This document shows, piece by piece, positions 16,520 through 25,193 of a stretch of DNA of 64,000 nucleotides. A program made the translations under genes and the position numbers. A model generated the notes under the pieces. It was not told the DNA's origin. It did not search any database and saw only the letters and a program-made list of their open reading frames with translations. The DNA is from Clostridium sp. (GTDB lineage: Bacteria; Bacillota; Clostridia; Lachnospirales; Lachnospiraceae), in the NCBI GenBank assembly GCA_023667695.1, contig JAMOZY010000002.1, forward strand, positions 24,229 through 88,228, given 5' to 3'. The number at the start of each line of letters is the position of its first letter. Position 1 is the stretch's first letter.

Positions 16520-17731
16520 TTAACCGGCATAGTAGGTAACATTTGTAGAAACCGTCACAATGGCAATGGACAGCAGAAACAAAATGATTACCGTTAAAAC
16601 TGCCGTAATCAGCATCTGTCCTCCCTCACTGATGCTTTGCAGCCCCCGAATCATACGGGGGTCTGCAATGGGCTGTAACAGTGCAGCAAGGAATTTATAG
16701 GATAAGATAAATACACTCATTTTCAAAACCGGCACACAGACGGCTGCTGCCAAAAGCAGCATTCCCCCTACCCCGATTGCATTCTTTATCAGGATTCCGG
16801 AACCGATTACCACACCAGAGACTGCATTGACAGCCTGTCCGCCGGGAATGACAGTCAGACCTCTCTGCAAAGCCGTGGTGGTAACCGAATCCGCCGCTGG
16901 TGCCAGCATACTCTTTACTGCATTCAAGCCCACCACAAAGGCAAGCACACTTTTCATCAACCAGCTGGTACCGGTCTGAAGCAGCTCCCCAAGCTTGGAA
17001 AAATAATCTCCCTCCATCAGATTATTCACCAGTCCGAGCATGACAAATAACTGAATCAACGGAAATACAATGGTCTGAATCCCCCAGGAAACCGCTGTGA
17101 TTCCCATGACCATCCCCTCCTGAAGCACTACCGAAGAGGTCACGCCGGAGCTGACCCCTACCGCCATCATATAGGTAGGAATCAACGCCTCCATAATTCC
17201 AAGTATCTCCTCGACTGCTTCTGCCCCTACCTGGTAAATCAGGGTAAAGGATGACAAAAGCAAAGCTGTCATAATCAGATAAGTAATGTAAAATCCATTT
17301 TCACTAATCATTCCTTTTCCAATGGAACCACTGAGATTCGTAAATATGGCAGTAATCATGGCAAGCAGAATCAGCTTCACCAGAATCCCTCGGTTTGCAT
17401 CAAGCTCCTCCAAAAAAGTCTGGTACAGAAATTCCTTCCAAAGACCGTCCTGTTCCGTAACATCTCCCTGCATCAAAGACGACACCAAATCCCCAAAGGT
17501 CAGATGCTCCTGAAAAAAATTCTCCTGCAGCACCTGGTCCAAGGCCGTAAAATCATACTCCTGAAGCATGTCCTCCTGTATATCCTGAACCGATTGCTCC
17601 TCGGTAGAAGCCGGAGCCTCTGTGGCGGTGGTATCCGGAACCAAAAGGGTTCCGGCCTGCACTGGAACACGGTATAAGAAAAATACCAGCACAGCTATTT
17701 GAATCATTCCACTTATTTTCAAGCATTTCAT
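16520..17731 (-). CDS. spoIIIAE: Stage III sporulation protein AE
   Basis: Polytopic mother-cell membrane protein of the SpoIIIA channel (403 aa). A signal-like helix at about 8-26 is followed by an acidic region and eight or so hydrophobic segments with the conserved block GGQAVNAVSGVVIGSG. The ATG at 17731 is preceded by GGGAGAAGG; a TTG start further upstream is less likely. It lies 39 bp after spoIIIAD. Confidence 0.93.
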   Translation of the reverse strand: MKCLKISGMIQIAVLVFFLYRVPVQAGTLLVPDTTATEAPASTEEQSVQDIQEDMLQEYDFTALDQVLQENFFQEHLTFGDLVSSLMQGDVTEQDGLWKEFLYQTFLEELDANRGILVKLILLAMITAIFTNLSGSIGKGMISENGFYITYLIMTALLLSSFTLIYQVGAEAVEEILGIMEALIPTYMMAVGVSSGVTSSVVLQEGMVMGITAVSWGIQTIVFPLIQLFVMLGLVNNLMEGDYFSKLGELLQTGTSWLMKSVLAFVVGLNAVKSMLAPAADSVTTTALQRGLTVIPGGQAVNAVSGVVIGSGILIKNAIGVGGMLLLAAAVCVPVLKMSVFILSYKFLAALLQPIADPRMIRGLQSISEGGQMLITAVLTVIILFLLSIAIVTVSTNVTYYAG

Positions 17732-17770
17732 TTCCTTCTCCCTATCCCAGCCGGTAGAACGCAAGATTCC

Positions 17771-18157
17771 TCAGGCTAAAAACTGTTGGATTGCTTCAAT
17801 AATTGCTTCCATGACCGGAATGGTGAGCAGCAGCATGGTCACCCGGCCTGCCGCTTCAATCTGTCCGGATATCGCCTGATAGCCTGCATCCCGGCAAAGC
17901 CCGGAAGCAAATTCACAGATATATGCCACACCGATTAATTTTAACAGCACGCCAACATATTCCAGGTTTACGGCTCCTGCAAGCTGCTGGATAAATGCCA
18001 CCAGCCCGTCAAAGGCTTGTACCATAAAGAACATCAGCAAGAGACAGATTCCAATACTAATCAGGGCGCTGAACTCCATATAATGCTTCCTGCAGCTTAG
18101 TGCCGCCAGCATACCGATTACAGCAAGTATTACCAGTTGTACAATGGACAGCTCCAC
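17771..18157 (-). CDS. spoIIIAD: Stage III sporulation protein AD
   Basis: Small polytopic membrane protein (128 aa) of the SpoIIIA complex, distantly related to SpoIIIAC. It has four hydrophobic segments and the family block EYVGVLLKLIGVAYICEFAS followed by CRDAGYQAISGQIE. It lies 26 bp after spoIIIAC in the conserved order. Confidence 0.93.
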   Translation of the reverse strand: MELSIVQLVILAVIGMLAALSCRKHYMEFSALISIGICLLLMFFMVQAFDGLVAFIQQLAGAVNLEYVGVLLKLIGVAYICEFASGLCRDAGYQAISGQIEAAGRVTMLLLTIPVMEAIIEAIQQFLA

Positions 18158-18183
18158 GTCCCCTCCTCCCTTCCATGGTTCTC

Positions 18184-18378
18184 TTAAATCTGAAACAATG
18201 CCTGTATGGTGACAAATAAATCATAAATATACGGAACCAGCCAGGTCAGTACCAGAATCAGGCCGGCAAGACTGACCAGATAGGCATGCTCTTCCCGTCC
18301 GGAATGCTTTAAAACCTGATTCAACAGAGCCACCAAAATGCCAACTGCAGCAATTTTGAATATCAAACCAATTGTCAT
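18184..18378 (-). CDS. spoIIIAC: Stage III sporulation protein AC
   Basis: Two-helix membrane protein of 64 aa in the SpoIIIA complex. Family pattern IFKIAAVGILVALLNQVLK then GREEHAYLVSLAGLILVL is intact. It lies 18 bp after spoIIIAB. Confidence 0.92.
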   Translation of the reverse strand: MTIGLIFKIAAVGILVALLNQVLKHSGREEHAYLVSLAGLILVLTWLVPYIYDLFVTIQALFQI

Positions 18379-18396
18379 AGCCTGTCTCTCCCATTT

Positions 18397-18930
18397 TTAA
18401 ATCAGCAGAATCACCAAAAACATACCGGCAAGAATACCTAAGGTAGTCCCCAGCTTCATCTTGACCGGTAATTCCCGGGTCAGGCATTCCTCCTGCTCCT
18501 TGAGCCGCCGGCTGTATAATTCCATTGCGCCAAGCTGGGTTTCTTTATCCGGGTAGGATAACTGATTCCCCAATCGTTTTAACTCCTCGATATTGGTATC
18601 CGGCAATACCGTTACCTTTTGCAGCTCCCGAAGCTGCTGCTCCCATAATTCCTGAAATCCCACGCCCTCCATGGCATTCAGCCTTCTGCCTGTCTCAGCC
18701 AGCCATCGGCCGCAGATACCACTTCCCTGTCTGCCGCAGCGTTCAAATGCCTCTGGCAGAGTACTGCAATGATACTGAACCTCTCCCTGAAGCAGAAGAA
18801 AAAGCTGCTGGAGCTGCCGGACCTGCTCCAGCTTCTGCCGGATTTGCCTGCAATAGCTCCAACCGGCGCCCCCTGCCGCTGCCAGAACCAGGCAGATTCC
18901 CAAGCCCTTACATACGATTTCCCTGTGCAT
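18397..18930 (-). CDS. spoIIIAB: Stage III sporulation protein AB
   Basis: Membrane protein with a GspF-like cytoplasmic helical domain, thought to partner the SpoIIIAA ATPase. One helix lies at the N terminus (GICLVLAAAGGAGWSY), the central part is helical with RQLQQLFLLLQGEVQYHCS, and a C-terminal helix runs to the end. From the ATG at 18930 it encodes 177 aa. The start lies within spoIIIAA (23-bp overlap) with only a weak ribosome binding site, which points to coupled translation. Confidence 0.9.
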   Translation of the reverse strand: MHREIVCKGLGICLVLAAAGGAGWSYCRQIRQKLEQVRQLQQLFLLLQGEVQYHCSTLPEAFERCGRQGSGICGRWLAETGRRLNAMEGVGFQELWEQQLRELQKVTVLPDTNIEELKRLGNQLSYPDKETQLGAMELYSRRLKEQEECLTRELPVKMKLGTTLGILAGMFLVILLI

Positions 18931-19849
18931 CAAAAATCCGCTCAATATGCCCGATTCCCCCTTTATTATTCAGAACCACATACCGTTCAAAAATCCGCTC
19001 CTCTACCAGTCTGCGCAGCACCGGCTTGTTCCGGATGTCTTCAATGGAATTTCCATGTACGGTAGCCAGAATGGTACAGCCGGCATTGATGACATACTCA
19101 ATGGCTTCGATATCCTCCCGGCTTCCGATTTCATCCACGGCAATCACCACCGGCGACATGGAGCGGATTAGCATCAGCATTCCATACGCCTTAGGACAGC
19201 AATCCAGAATATCCGTTCGTTTTCCCAAATCATTCTGCGGAATCCCCTGATAACAGGCACCGATTTCGGACCGTTCATCCACCACGCCTACTGTTACACC
19301 AGCCTTCCCTTCCACGCCATCCGAAAGCAGCCGGATTAAATCCCGTAACAGCGTTGTCTTCCCACAACGGGGCGGAGAAATAATCAGGGTATGCTTAATC
19401 CCGGTACCATCCTCAATCTGGGACAACAGTTCATTGCCACAGCCCTTCACCTGATGGGATAGGCGGATATTCAAAAAAGAAATGTGACGAATGGTCTTAA
19501 TTCCATGCTCCTCCATCACTACCTTTCCGGCAATTCCTACCCGGTGTCCTCCCTGTATGGTAATAAATCCCTGGCGGATTTCATCCTCATAAGCATAGAG
19601 GGAATATTGACTGATAAAGTCCAGAGTATTGCGGATATCCTCCGGTGTTACAATATAGACCTCATTCATGCTGGTATTCAGCCTGCCATTTTCCCCTACA
19701 AAAAACTCCCGATTATCATATATAATCAAAAGGGGTTCCCGAACCCGTAACCGTATCTCCTGCAAGCGTTCGAACTCTATGTTCATTTTCATTAATATCT
19801 GCCGCAGCTGTAAGGAAAACACCTTCCATAGCTCCTCTTTCTTGTCCAT
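18908..19849 (-). CDS. spoIIIAA: Stage III sporulation protein AA (secretion-type ATPase)
   Basis: ATPase of the mother-cell to forespore channel, related to type II/IV secretion ATPases. Walker A is PPRCGKTT at 159-166, with GVVDERSEIGA and the Walker B region MSPVVIAVDEIGS following. The 313-aa length is normal. The ATG follows GGAGGAGGAAG. A CATATATT sequence at 19871-19878 resembles a sigma-E -10 element, but the -35 is poor and the implied leader very short, so I do not list it as a promoter. First gene of the eight-gene operon, downstream of the efp terminator. Confidence 0.95.
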   Translation of the reverse strand: MDKKEELWKVFSLQLRQILMKMNIEFERLQEIRLRVREPLLIIYDNREFFVGENGRLNTSMNEVYIVTPEDIRNTLDFISQYSLYAYEDEIRQGFITIQGGHRVGIAGKVVMEEHGIKTIRHISFLNIRLSHQVKGCGNELLSQIEDGTGIKHTLIISPPRCGKTTLLRDLIRLLSDGVEGKAGVTVGVVDERSEIGACYQGIPQNDLGKRTDILDCCPKAYGMLMLIRSMSPVVIAVDEIGSREDIEAIEYVINAGCTILATVHGNSIEDIRNKPVLRRLVEERIFERYVVLNNKGGIGHIERIFDAQGNRM

Positions 19850-19909
19850 GCTTCCTCCTCCTTTCTTCTAAATATATGAAAGGCGGCGGGAATTAGAACA
19901 AGCGGACAT

Positions 19910-19938
19910 AAAAAATCCCCGCAGTCAAAAACTGCGGG
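19910..19938 (-). terminator. Terminator of efp
   Basis: Perfect CCCCGCAG/CTGCGGGG stem with a TTTTTGA-type loop, followed on the minus strand by ATTTTTTA. It separates efp from spoIIIAA. Confidence 0.88.
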
Positions 19939-19970
19939 GTATAGCCGACGCAAGGTCTCCTCAAGTCAAA

Positions 19971-20528
19971 TTAAACTCTGGATAAATATTCGCCGGTTCT
20001 GGTATCAATCTTAATCACGTCACCCTGGTTTACAAACAACGGAACCATTAAGGTAGCACCGGTTTCCACGGTACAAGGCTTTGTTGCGCCGGTAGCGGTA
20101 TCTCCTTTTACACCCGGCTCACATTCCGTAATCTCCAGCTCCACGAACATCGGCGGCTCTACTGCAAAAATATCGCCCTTATGGGACTTCATCTTTACCA
20201 TCTCGTTTTCCTTCACGAACTTCAGGGAATCCCCAATCTGGTCTTCCGTCAAGGCCACCTGGTCGTAGGTTTCCATATCCATGAAGTTATATAAATCGCC
20301 ATCCTTGTACAGATACTGCATATCCTTGGTATCAATCTGTGCATTCTCGAACTTCTCGGTTGGACGGAAGGTCTTTTCCACCACACCGCCGGTCTTGATA
20401 TTCTTAATCTTGGTACGGACAAAGGCTGCACCCTTACCAGGCTTTACATGCTGAAATTCAACAATCTGATAAATATTATTTTCAAATTCAATTGTAAGAC
20501 CATTCTTAAAATCACCTGCTGTAACCAT
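19971..20528 (-). CDS. efp: Translation elongation factor P
   Basis: tRNA-mimicking factor that relieves ribosome stalling at polyproline stretches. The 185-aa protein has the three OB-like domains: the N-terminal KOW-like domain with [19 protein letters not shown] (the loop that carries the modified residue), and the C-terminal signature region ending in [12 protein letters not shown]. Lys in PGKGA is the candidate modified position. AAGGAGG precedes the ATG. It is monocistronic between its own promoter and terminator. Confidence 0.97.
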   Translation of the reverse strand: MVTAGDFKNGLTIEFENNIYQIVEFQHVKPGKGAAFVRTKIKNIKTGGVVEKTFRPTEKFENAQIDTKDMQYLYKDGDLYNFMDMETYDQVALTEDQIGDSLKFVKENEMVKMKSHKGDIFAVEPPMFVELEITECEPGVKGDTATGATKPCTVETGATLMVPLFVNQGDVIKIDTRTGEYLSRV

Positions 20529-20571
20529 TCTTAAAATCCTCCTTAAGCTTGTAGAAATCTCTCATTTCACT

Positions 20572-20600
20572 ATTCTATAATAGATAAGGATTTTTTTCAA
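20572..20600 (-). promoter_or_regulatory. Sigma-A-type promoter of efp
   Basis: Minus-strand TTGAAA, 17-bp spacer, TAGAAT; five of six matches in each box. It lies between the upstream gene (stop at 20613) and the efp start, giving a leader of about 36 nt. Confidence 0.6.
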
Positions 20601-20612
20601 CCTTTTTCATGC

Positions 20613-21332
20613 CTAGTCATTCAACTTTTCCACAATCAAATCGTCCAAATTAACACCTTCATACTCGCCCAAATCTTCCGTAGAATAAAAAGAATCCGTT
20701 TCTTTTCCCCTTAAGCTAACCGGAATCACTGCTTCCGGTTCCTCTGATATCTCTACTTCCTCACCTGTATTTATGGTCTGTGCCTGGGTATTCACCATCT
20801 TCAGCATCCGTTCCTCCTGGGTGGTAAACTGGTCAAAATCATCCACTATCATCTGCACCGGATGAGGGGAGGAAGCCGCCCTCCGATGGAATTTGGTCTG
20901 CAAAATGACAGCCACACTCACCAGCAAAAGGAAGGCAAGCAGAATCATCGTTTCTACATTCCACGGTATCTGGATGAACAATGGTACCAGGCTTCCATCC
21001 GGCAGACGGGCAAGCCGGACGGAATCTCCCGTTTTCTTGAACAAAGCTAACCGGAATTCCTGGTGTTTCTCTTCCCCATCTTCTGTATAGACAACCAGTG
21101 TACTAAGATAGGTATTATATCTTGACCGGCTGCGCAAGCTGTAGTTCCTCCTGCTTTCCACATTTATGCCCGTAATTCTTCCTTCCAGCACCTGACTGTA
21201 ATCCTTCATGGAATTATATTCAAATATTCCACGATTCATGGTTATAAAGCTTAAAATCAACATGAACAGCCAGATTGCAAGGATGATGAAAAGCCGAACC
21301 ATACGATTGCTTAGATTTCCCTTTAATCTCAT
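20613..21332 (-). CDS. Two-helix membrane protein, DUF3592-like
   Basis: Not firmly recognised. The 239-aa protein has a transmembrane helix at about 12-31, an external beta-rich domain (about 40-120) with an arginine/serine-rich patch RRNYSLRSRSRY, a second helix at about 127-147, and a C-terminal acidic cytoplasmic region with two EEPE/EDLGEYEG-like stretches. The layout of two helices around a small beta domain resembles DUF3592 proteins. AGGAGGGG precedes the ATG. It is flanked by the aroQ terminator upstream and efp downstream. Confidence 0.75.
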   Translation of the reverse strand: MRLKGNLSNRMVRLFIILAIWLFMLILSFITMNRGIFEYNSMKDYSQVLEGRITGINVESRRNYSLRSRSRYNTYLSTLVVYTEDGEEKHQEFRLALFKKTGDSVRLARLPDGSLVPLFIQIPWNVETMILLAFLLLVSVAVILQTKFHRRAASSPHPVQMIVDDFDQFTTQEERMLKMVNTQAQTINTGEEVEISEEPEAVIPVSLRGKETDSFYSTEDLGEYEGVNLDDLIVEKLND

Positions 21333-21411
21333 CTCTTTTCTTCCCCTCCTGAATATAGCAAAGTCAAAAATATATTATCTTGATTGTATCATAAGCAATC
21401 GGTCCCTGGTA

Positions 21412-21448
21412 TCAAAATAATGCACAATAACCCCTTCTATCGTGCATT
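21412..21448 (-). terminator. Terminator of the aroEK-aroQ unit
   Basis: Minus-strand stem AATGCACGATA paired with TATTGTGCATT (one G-U pair), loop of eight bases, followed by ATTTTGATA. It lies about 60 bp past the aroQ stop. Confidence 0.7.
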
Positions 21449-21508
21449 AATTGATAGATTTCGCAATCCAACATATCGAAAATAGGGTATGCCCTAGCTA
21501 CGACTTGC

Positions 21509-21943
21509 TTATTTGCATAATTCCTGCATGGCATCCAGTGCCAGCTCATAGCCCAGCAGCCCCATACCTACAATCTGTCCGCTGCATACGGGCGCCGTTA
21601 CCGAGGTATGGCGGAATTCCTCCCGTTGATGCACATTGGATATATGTACTTCAATCTTTGGAAGCTGTATGGATGCCAGTGCATCCCGCAGGGCATAGCT
21701 GTAATGAGTATAGGCGCCGGGATTGATAATGATTCCCCGGGTACCGTCTGTATATGCCGCCTGAATCCGGTCAATCAGACCGCCCTCGGAATTACTTTGA
21801 AATACTTCCACTTTCATATCCAGCTGCTCCGCTTTTTTCTGAATCCGACTGCACAAGGCTTCGTAATTCTCCTCACCATAGATACCCGGTTCTCGGATTC
21901 CCAGAAAATTAATATTCGGTCCATTTATCACTAAAATCTTCAT
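21509..21943 (-). CDS. aroQ: 3-dehydroquinate dehydratase, type II
   Basis: Dodecameric enzyme that dehydrates 3-dehydroquinate in the shikimate pathway. The N-terminal block NGPNINFLGIREPGIYG carries the active-site Arg and Tyr. The second block is NPGAYTHYSYALRDAL, and EVHISNVHQREEFRHTS holds the catalytic His. At 144 aa it is typical. It begins 5 bp after the aroE-aroK fusion, so three shikimate steps are encoded together. Confidence 0.95.
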   Translation of the reverse strand: MKILVINGPNINFLGIREPGIYGEENYEALCSRIQKKAEQLDMKVEVFQSNSEGGLIDRIQAAYTDGTRGIIINPGAYTHYSYALRDALASIQLPKIEVHISNVHQREEFRHTSVTAPVCSGQIVGMGLLGYELALDAMQELCK

Positions 21944-21948
21944 TCCTT

Positions 21949-23334
21949 TTATCCTCTCTTCATAATCTGATTGATTTCTCCGGCCAATTCCTCCACTCTG
22001 CGTCCATCCGTCCGGATGGAAACATGGGCTGCTCTTTGGTATAAGGGCTGACGAGCCTCCAGCAGCTCATGAATCCTCTGCTGGGGATTTTCGTTTTCCA
22101 ACAACGGCCGGTGATGACTGTTCTTCACCCGGTTCCAGATATTCTCCTCGGATGTCTCAAGATAGAACACCCGTCCCAGTTCTCTTAATAATCTTGCATT
22201 TTTCTGCTGCAAAGGCATGCCGCCTCCAGTTGCAATCAAGGCATGACTGGTACCGGCAATCAATTCCTGTAATACCTTCGCCTCCAGTCTGCGGAAATAT
22301 GCCTCTCCCTCTTCTTCAAAAATCCGGCTGATGCTTCTGCCTTCTCTTGCCTCGATATAGGCATCCGTATCCAAAAAGGAATAACCATACAGCTTCTCTA
22401 TCTGTCTGCCTATGGTAGTTTTACCGGAACCCATGAAGCCAATCAGAACAATATTATCGCCAGAGGGATGAACCGCCTCATATAAGCGGTCATATACCAG
22501 CTCTGCCTGCTCCGGCGTCACCGGTACCCCGTTCCACAGCTCATATGCAATGATACCCTGATACAACAGCATTTTCAAACCGTTATATGCCTGACCGCCG
22601 GCTTCCTCTACCAAAGTCAAAAATCGGGTCTGAGCCGGATTATAAATCAAATCCACACCTACGCGGACATGCTTATAAAATTCCCGGTCCCCAATAACCA
22701 CTTCCTCCACCCTGGGGCTTAAGCCCAGGGAGGTACACTGAAAAACAATCCGCTCCACCGCCGGCAGCTTATCATAATCCTCCACTGCCATCGCTTCTAT
22801 CACGCTCCGGCCAAAGAGATGATTCAGGCTGTCTGCAATCGCTTCCGCCTTTTCAAGGGTGCGGTTCAGCAGATAGACAGCCGACGCCCCTTCCTGCATA
22901 CACATGTAAGCAACCGCCTTCGAGGCTCCTCCGGCTCCCAGGATTACCACAGTCTGTCCCTTTAACACAATGCCCTCCGACTGAATGGCACGAAGCAGCC
23001 CCGGCATATCCGTATTATAGCCAATATAGCCCTTTTCTCCCCGAACCAGGGTATTCACTGCACCAATTGCTTTTGCCGCTTCATCCAGCTCCACAACATA
23101 CTGCATCACCAGATTCTTATACGGAACCGTTACATTCAATCCCAGAATATTCAGGTCAAAGGCTCCCCGGACTGCCTGCTCCAGTCCCTCCGCCTCCACA
23201 TGAAAGGGAACATAAACCCGATTGTGTTCAAGCAGCGCACTTAATGTATTATGTATAACCGGAGACAGGGTATGTTCTACCGGATTGCCAAGCAGCCCCA
23301 GCAGCCTTGTCTGTCCATTAATTTGCTGTATCAT
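21949..23334 (-). CDS. Bifunctional shikimate dehydrogenase-shikimate kinase
   Basis: Fusion of AroE (about residues 1-285) and AroK (about 293-461). AroE has the substrate site NVTVPYK with the catalytic Lys at 73, Asp109 in YNTDMPG and the NADP-binding GAGGASKA at 133-140. AroK has Walker A GFMGSGKT at 299-306, the shikimate-binding FLDTDAYIE and ATGGGMP. Both sets of catalytic residues look intact, so the two successive reactions are on one chain. AAAGGA precedes the ATG by 7 nt. It lies between yqeG and aroQ. Confidence 0.94.
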   Translation of the reverse strand: MIQQINGQTRLLGLLGNPVEHTLSPVIHNTLSALLEHNRVYVPFHVEAEGLEQAVRGAFDLNILGLNVTVPYKNLVMQYVVELDEAAKAIGAVNTLVRGEKGYIGYNTDMPGLLRAIQSEGIVLKGQTVVILGAGGASKAVAYMCMQEGASAVYLLNRTLEKAEAIADSLNHLFGRSVIEAMAVEDYDKLPAVERIVFQCTSLGLSPRVEEVVIGDREFYKHVRVGVDLIYNPAQTRFLTLVEEAGGQAYNGLKMLLYQGIIAYELWNGVPVTPEQAELVYDRLYEAVHPSGDNIVLIGFMGSGKTTIGRQIEKLYGYSFLDTDAYIEAREGRSISRIFEEEGEAYFRRLEAKVLQELIAGTSHALIATGGGMPLQQKNARLLRELGRVFYLETSEENIWNRVKNSHHRPLLENENPQQRIHELLEARQPLYQRAAHVSIRTDGRRVEELAGEINQIMKRG

Positions 23335-23367
23335 ATCTGAATCCTTTCTGCTCCTATTCCGGCGCCA

Positions 23368-23916
23368 TCAGCGATAAATCTCCGGAATATTCTTCTCATA
23401 GCCTTCCCGGTCCGGCTTATTTCCCTTATATCCCCGGCTTCTGCGGTAAAAGAAGAGACTAACATCCTCCAGCAGACGCTTTAAAACTATAAAAAATCCC
23501 TCTTTTCGATTCACCGGCCCTACCAGAATACTATAATATCCCACCCGGTTGGCACCGATAATATCCGTCAGAAGCTGATCTCCTACAAACAAAATCTCTG
23601 TTCCCGCTACCTGTAAGCAGTCTGCCGCCTGCTGATAGCCCTTCTTAAAGGGCTTATTCGCATTACTAATATAGGCAGCATCCAAAGCTTCGGCAAAAGG
23701 CGCTACACGCTTTGTGTTATTATTTGACAAAAGACAAATCTGAAAGCCAAGCTTCCGCAATTCGTCACAAAGTCTTTTTGCCCGTTGATCTGCTGGTGCC
23801 CCGTGCGGTACCAATGTATTATCAATATCAAAGATAATTGCCCGATATCCTCTCTGATAAAATTCTCTATATGGAATCTCATAAGCAGAACCAAATTCTT
23901 CTTTTGGATAAATCAC
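23368..23916 (-). CDS. YqeG-family HAD-IIIA phosphatase
   Basis: Putative phosphatase of the haloacid dehalogenase superfamily, subfamily IIIA (182 aa). Motif I is FDIDNTLVPHGAP, motif II is in CLLSNNN, a Lys follows in NKPFKKG and motif III is FVGDQLLTDIIGANR. The start is GTG, 7 nt after AAGGAGGG. In Bacillus yqeG precedes aroE (aroD), and the same neighbour relation holds here. Substrate unknown, possibly phosphatidylglycerophosphate by analogy with related enzymes. Confidence 0.88.
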   Translation of the reverse strand: MIYPKEEFGSAYEIPYREFYQRGYRAIIFDIDNTLVPHGAPADQRAKRLCDELRKLGFQICLLSNNNTKRVAPFAEALDAAYISNANKPFKKGYQQAADCLQVAGTEILFVGDQLLTDIIGANRVGYYSILVGPVNRKEGFFIVLKRLLEDVSLFFYRRSRGYKGNKPDREGYEKNIPEIYR

Positions 23917-23937
23917 GGTGGCTCCCTCCTTAGGTCA

Positions 23938-24120
23938 AATTCCGCCTGCCAGCAGTCGGACTGCCAGCTTATGATTTTGGCTTTCGCTTTTGCACTCTTT
24001 TCCGCAGTGCCACTCGGAACCTCCGGTTCCTCGTTGTCGGGCTGTCGCCCTATCAAAATCATACCTGGCAATTCCGCCTGCCAGCAGTCGGACTGCCAGC
24101 TTATGATTTTGGCACTGCTC
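23938..24120. repeat. Dispersed repeat family 1, copy B
   Basis: Same architecture as the element at 1-196: a 43-bp direct repeat (23938-23980 and 24070-24112) around a spacer whose core GCAGTGCCACTCGGAA and TCCTCGTTGTCGGGCT is shared with copy A. Each unit contains the near-palindrome GCAGTCGGACTGC. It fills the gap upstream of yqeG and would be in the leader of the yqeG-aro transcripts if the promoter at 24123-24151 is real. Confidence 0.8.
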
Positions 24121-24122
24121 AT

Positions 24123-24151
24123 AGTGTATCACAAAATGTTTTTTGACACAA
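24123..24151 (-). promoter_or_regulatory. Weak candidate promoter upstream of yqeG
   Basis: Minus-strand TTGTGT, 17-bp spacer, TACACT. Spacing is ideal but both boxes are only partial matches. If used, the whole repeat copy B would be transcribed as the leader of yqeG. Confidence 0.3.
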
Positions 24152-24153
24152 CG

Positions 24154-24205
24154 AAAAACACCCCAAATATTCAGGGAAGCCTCTGAGAATATCTGGAATG
24201 TTTTT
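24154..24205 (-). terminator. Terminator of the 3D-domain gene
   Basis: Long imperfect stem whose outer arms are AAAAACA and TGTTTTT, with T-rich ends on both strands, 24 bp past the stop codon of the 3D-domain gene. It could work in both directions. Confidence 0.8.
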
Positions 24206-24228
24206 CTTGTATCACTATATTGATTTCA

Positions 24229-25125
24229 TTATTTTATCGTCTCGGTTGTAGTACTCTCGGTTCCTGCCTGTATAGCAGTCCCAGCTGTATTGGTAGTTTC
24301 CTCTGTTTTCGAGCTGTTCGTTTCCGGCTTCTCTGTACTGACGCTTTCTGTCGAAGCAGCAGTGCTATTCTCGGTAGAGGTTTCCGTTGTGGTCGTCTCG
24401 ATATCCGGAGTCTCTGATACCGTCTCCATCATAACGGAGGAAGCATTCTCACTGGTTCCCACATAACGATAAACCCGTACCGTCTGCTTTCCGTAATTTA
24501 ACGCCTCCTGATGACTTCCGAAATAAATATCAATCCGGTTGCCACGGATAGCTCCGCCCCGATCCTCTACGGTATATACCTTACCATTGATTACCACCTG
24601 TGTTCCAAATGGCAGTACTCCGGTATCCGCCGCTATGGTATGGTTTGTCCGGGCAACTGTACCAGATGCAGTTATCCCGTTGGTCTTGCCACAGCAGGCT
24701 GCACATGGGCAGTAGCCTGTGGTCAGATACGTACCTAAGCATTCATAACCATTCATAGCCGGGTCTGCATATACCGGACTTCCGGCTACTGCCTGATAAC
24801 TCTGTGCTACCACCTCTGTCGCTTTTGCTTCCACATCCGCAGCGGCCGGTTCAATTGCTCCGGCGGCTGACAAAGCCTCCGCCACCAGTAAATGATTCTG
24901 AATGGTATGATACTCTTCCCGCTGTATATCACCAAATGCATATTCTTGTTCATCCTGTGTACATTCGCTTAATGCCACCTGTTTGAAAGGCAGAACATTC
25001 TTAGCAGCTTCCCCATTTGCAGTGATTAACGCAGCACATGCGAACGAAGCAGATACCATAAGCATTAAAATCCGCTTGCAATATGCTTTCACGTTATTCA
25101 GGAATTGTTCCAGTTGCTTTTCCAT
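24229..25125 (-). CDS. Secreted 3D-domain protein (putative peptidoglycan lytic)
   Basis: Exported protein of 298 aa with a signal or anchor segment at about 18-36. The 3D domain (about 130-222) carries the three conserved aspartates in AADTGVLPFG, VEDRGGAI and RIDIYFGSH; the preceding TGYCPCAACCGKTNG adds a four-cysteine cluster. The last 70 residues are a Thr/Ser/Glu-rich tail. 3D domains share the fold of the MltA lytic transglycosylase, so a cell-wall role is likely. It has its own promoter with a tandem repeat just downstream and its own terminator. Confidence 0.9.
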   Translation of the reverse strand: MEKQLEQFLNNVKAYCKRILMLMVSASFACAALITANGEAAKNVLPFKQVALSECTQDEQEYAFGDIQREEYHTIQNHLLVAEALSAAGAIEPAAADVEAKATEVVAQSYQAVAGSPVYADPAMNGYECLGTYLTTGYCPCAACCGKTNGITASGTVARTNHTIAADTGVLPFGTQVVINGKVYTVEDRGGAIRGNRIDIYFGSHQEALNYGKQTVRVYRYVGTSENASSVMMETVSETPDIETTTTETSTENSTAASTESVSTEKPETNSSKTEETTNTAGTAIQAGTESTTTETIK

Positions 25126-25159
25126 TCTTCCGTTCCTTTCAAGTATTAATGAGATGTTT

Positions 25160-25184
25160 CAAATTGTTACATAATTGTTACATC
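25160..25184. repeat. Tandem 11-bp repeat in the leader of the 3D-domain gene
   Basis: On the minus strand TGTAACAATTA is followed directly by TGTAACAATTT. It starts at about the predicted transcription start of the 3D-domain gene, a position suited to an operator or to an RNA-binding site. Confidence 0.45.
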
Positions 25185-25193
25185 TGTGTTGCC

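Noticed and set aside
19871..19878. Sigma-E-like -10 element CATATATT before spoIIIAA
   Set aside because: The -35 is poor and the start site would almost coincide with the ribosome binding site; not enough to list as a promoter.
23938..24120. Possible CRISPR array
   Set aside because: Only two repeat units of 43 bp, a spacer of about 89 bp that is itself conserved with the other copy, and no cas genes.
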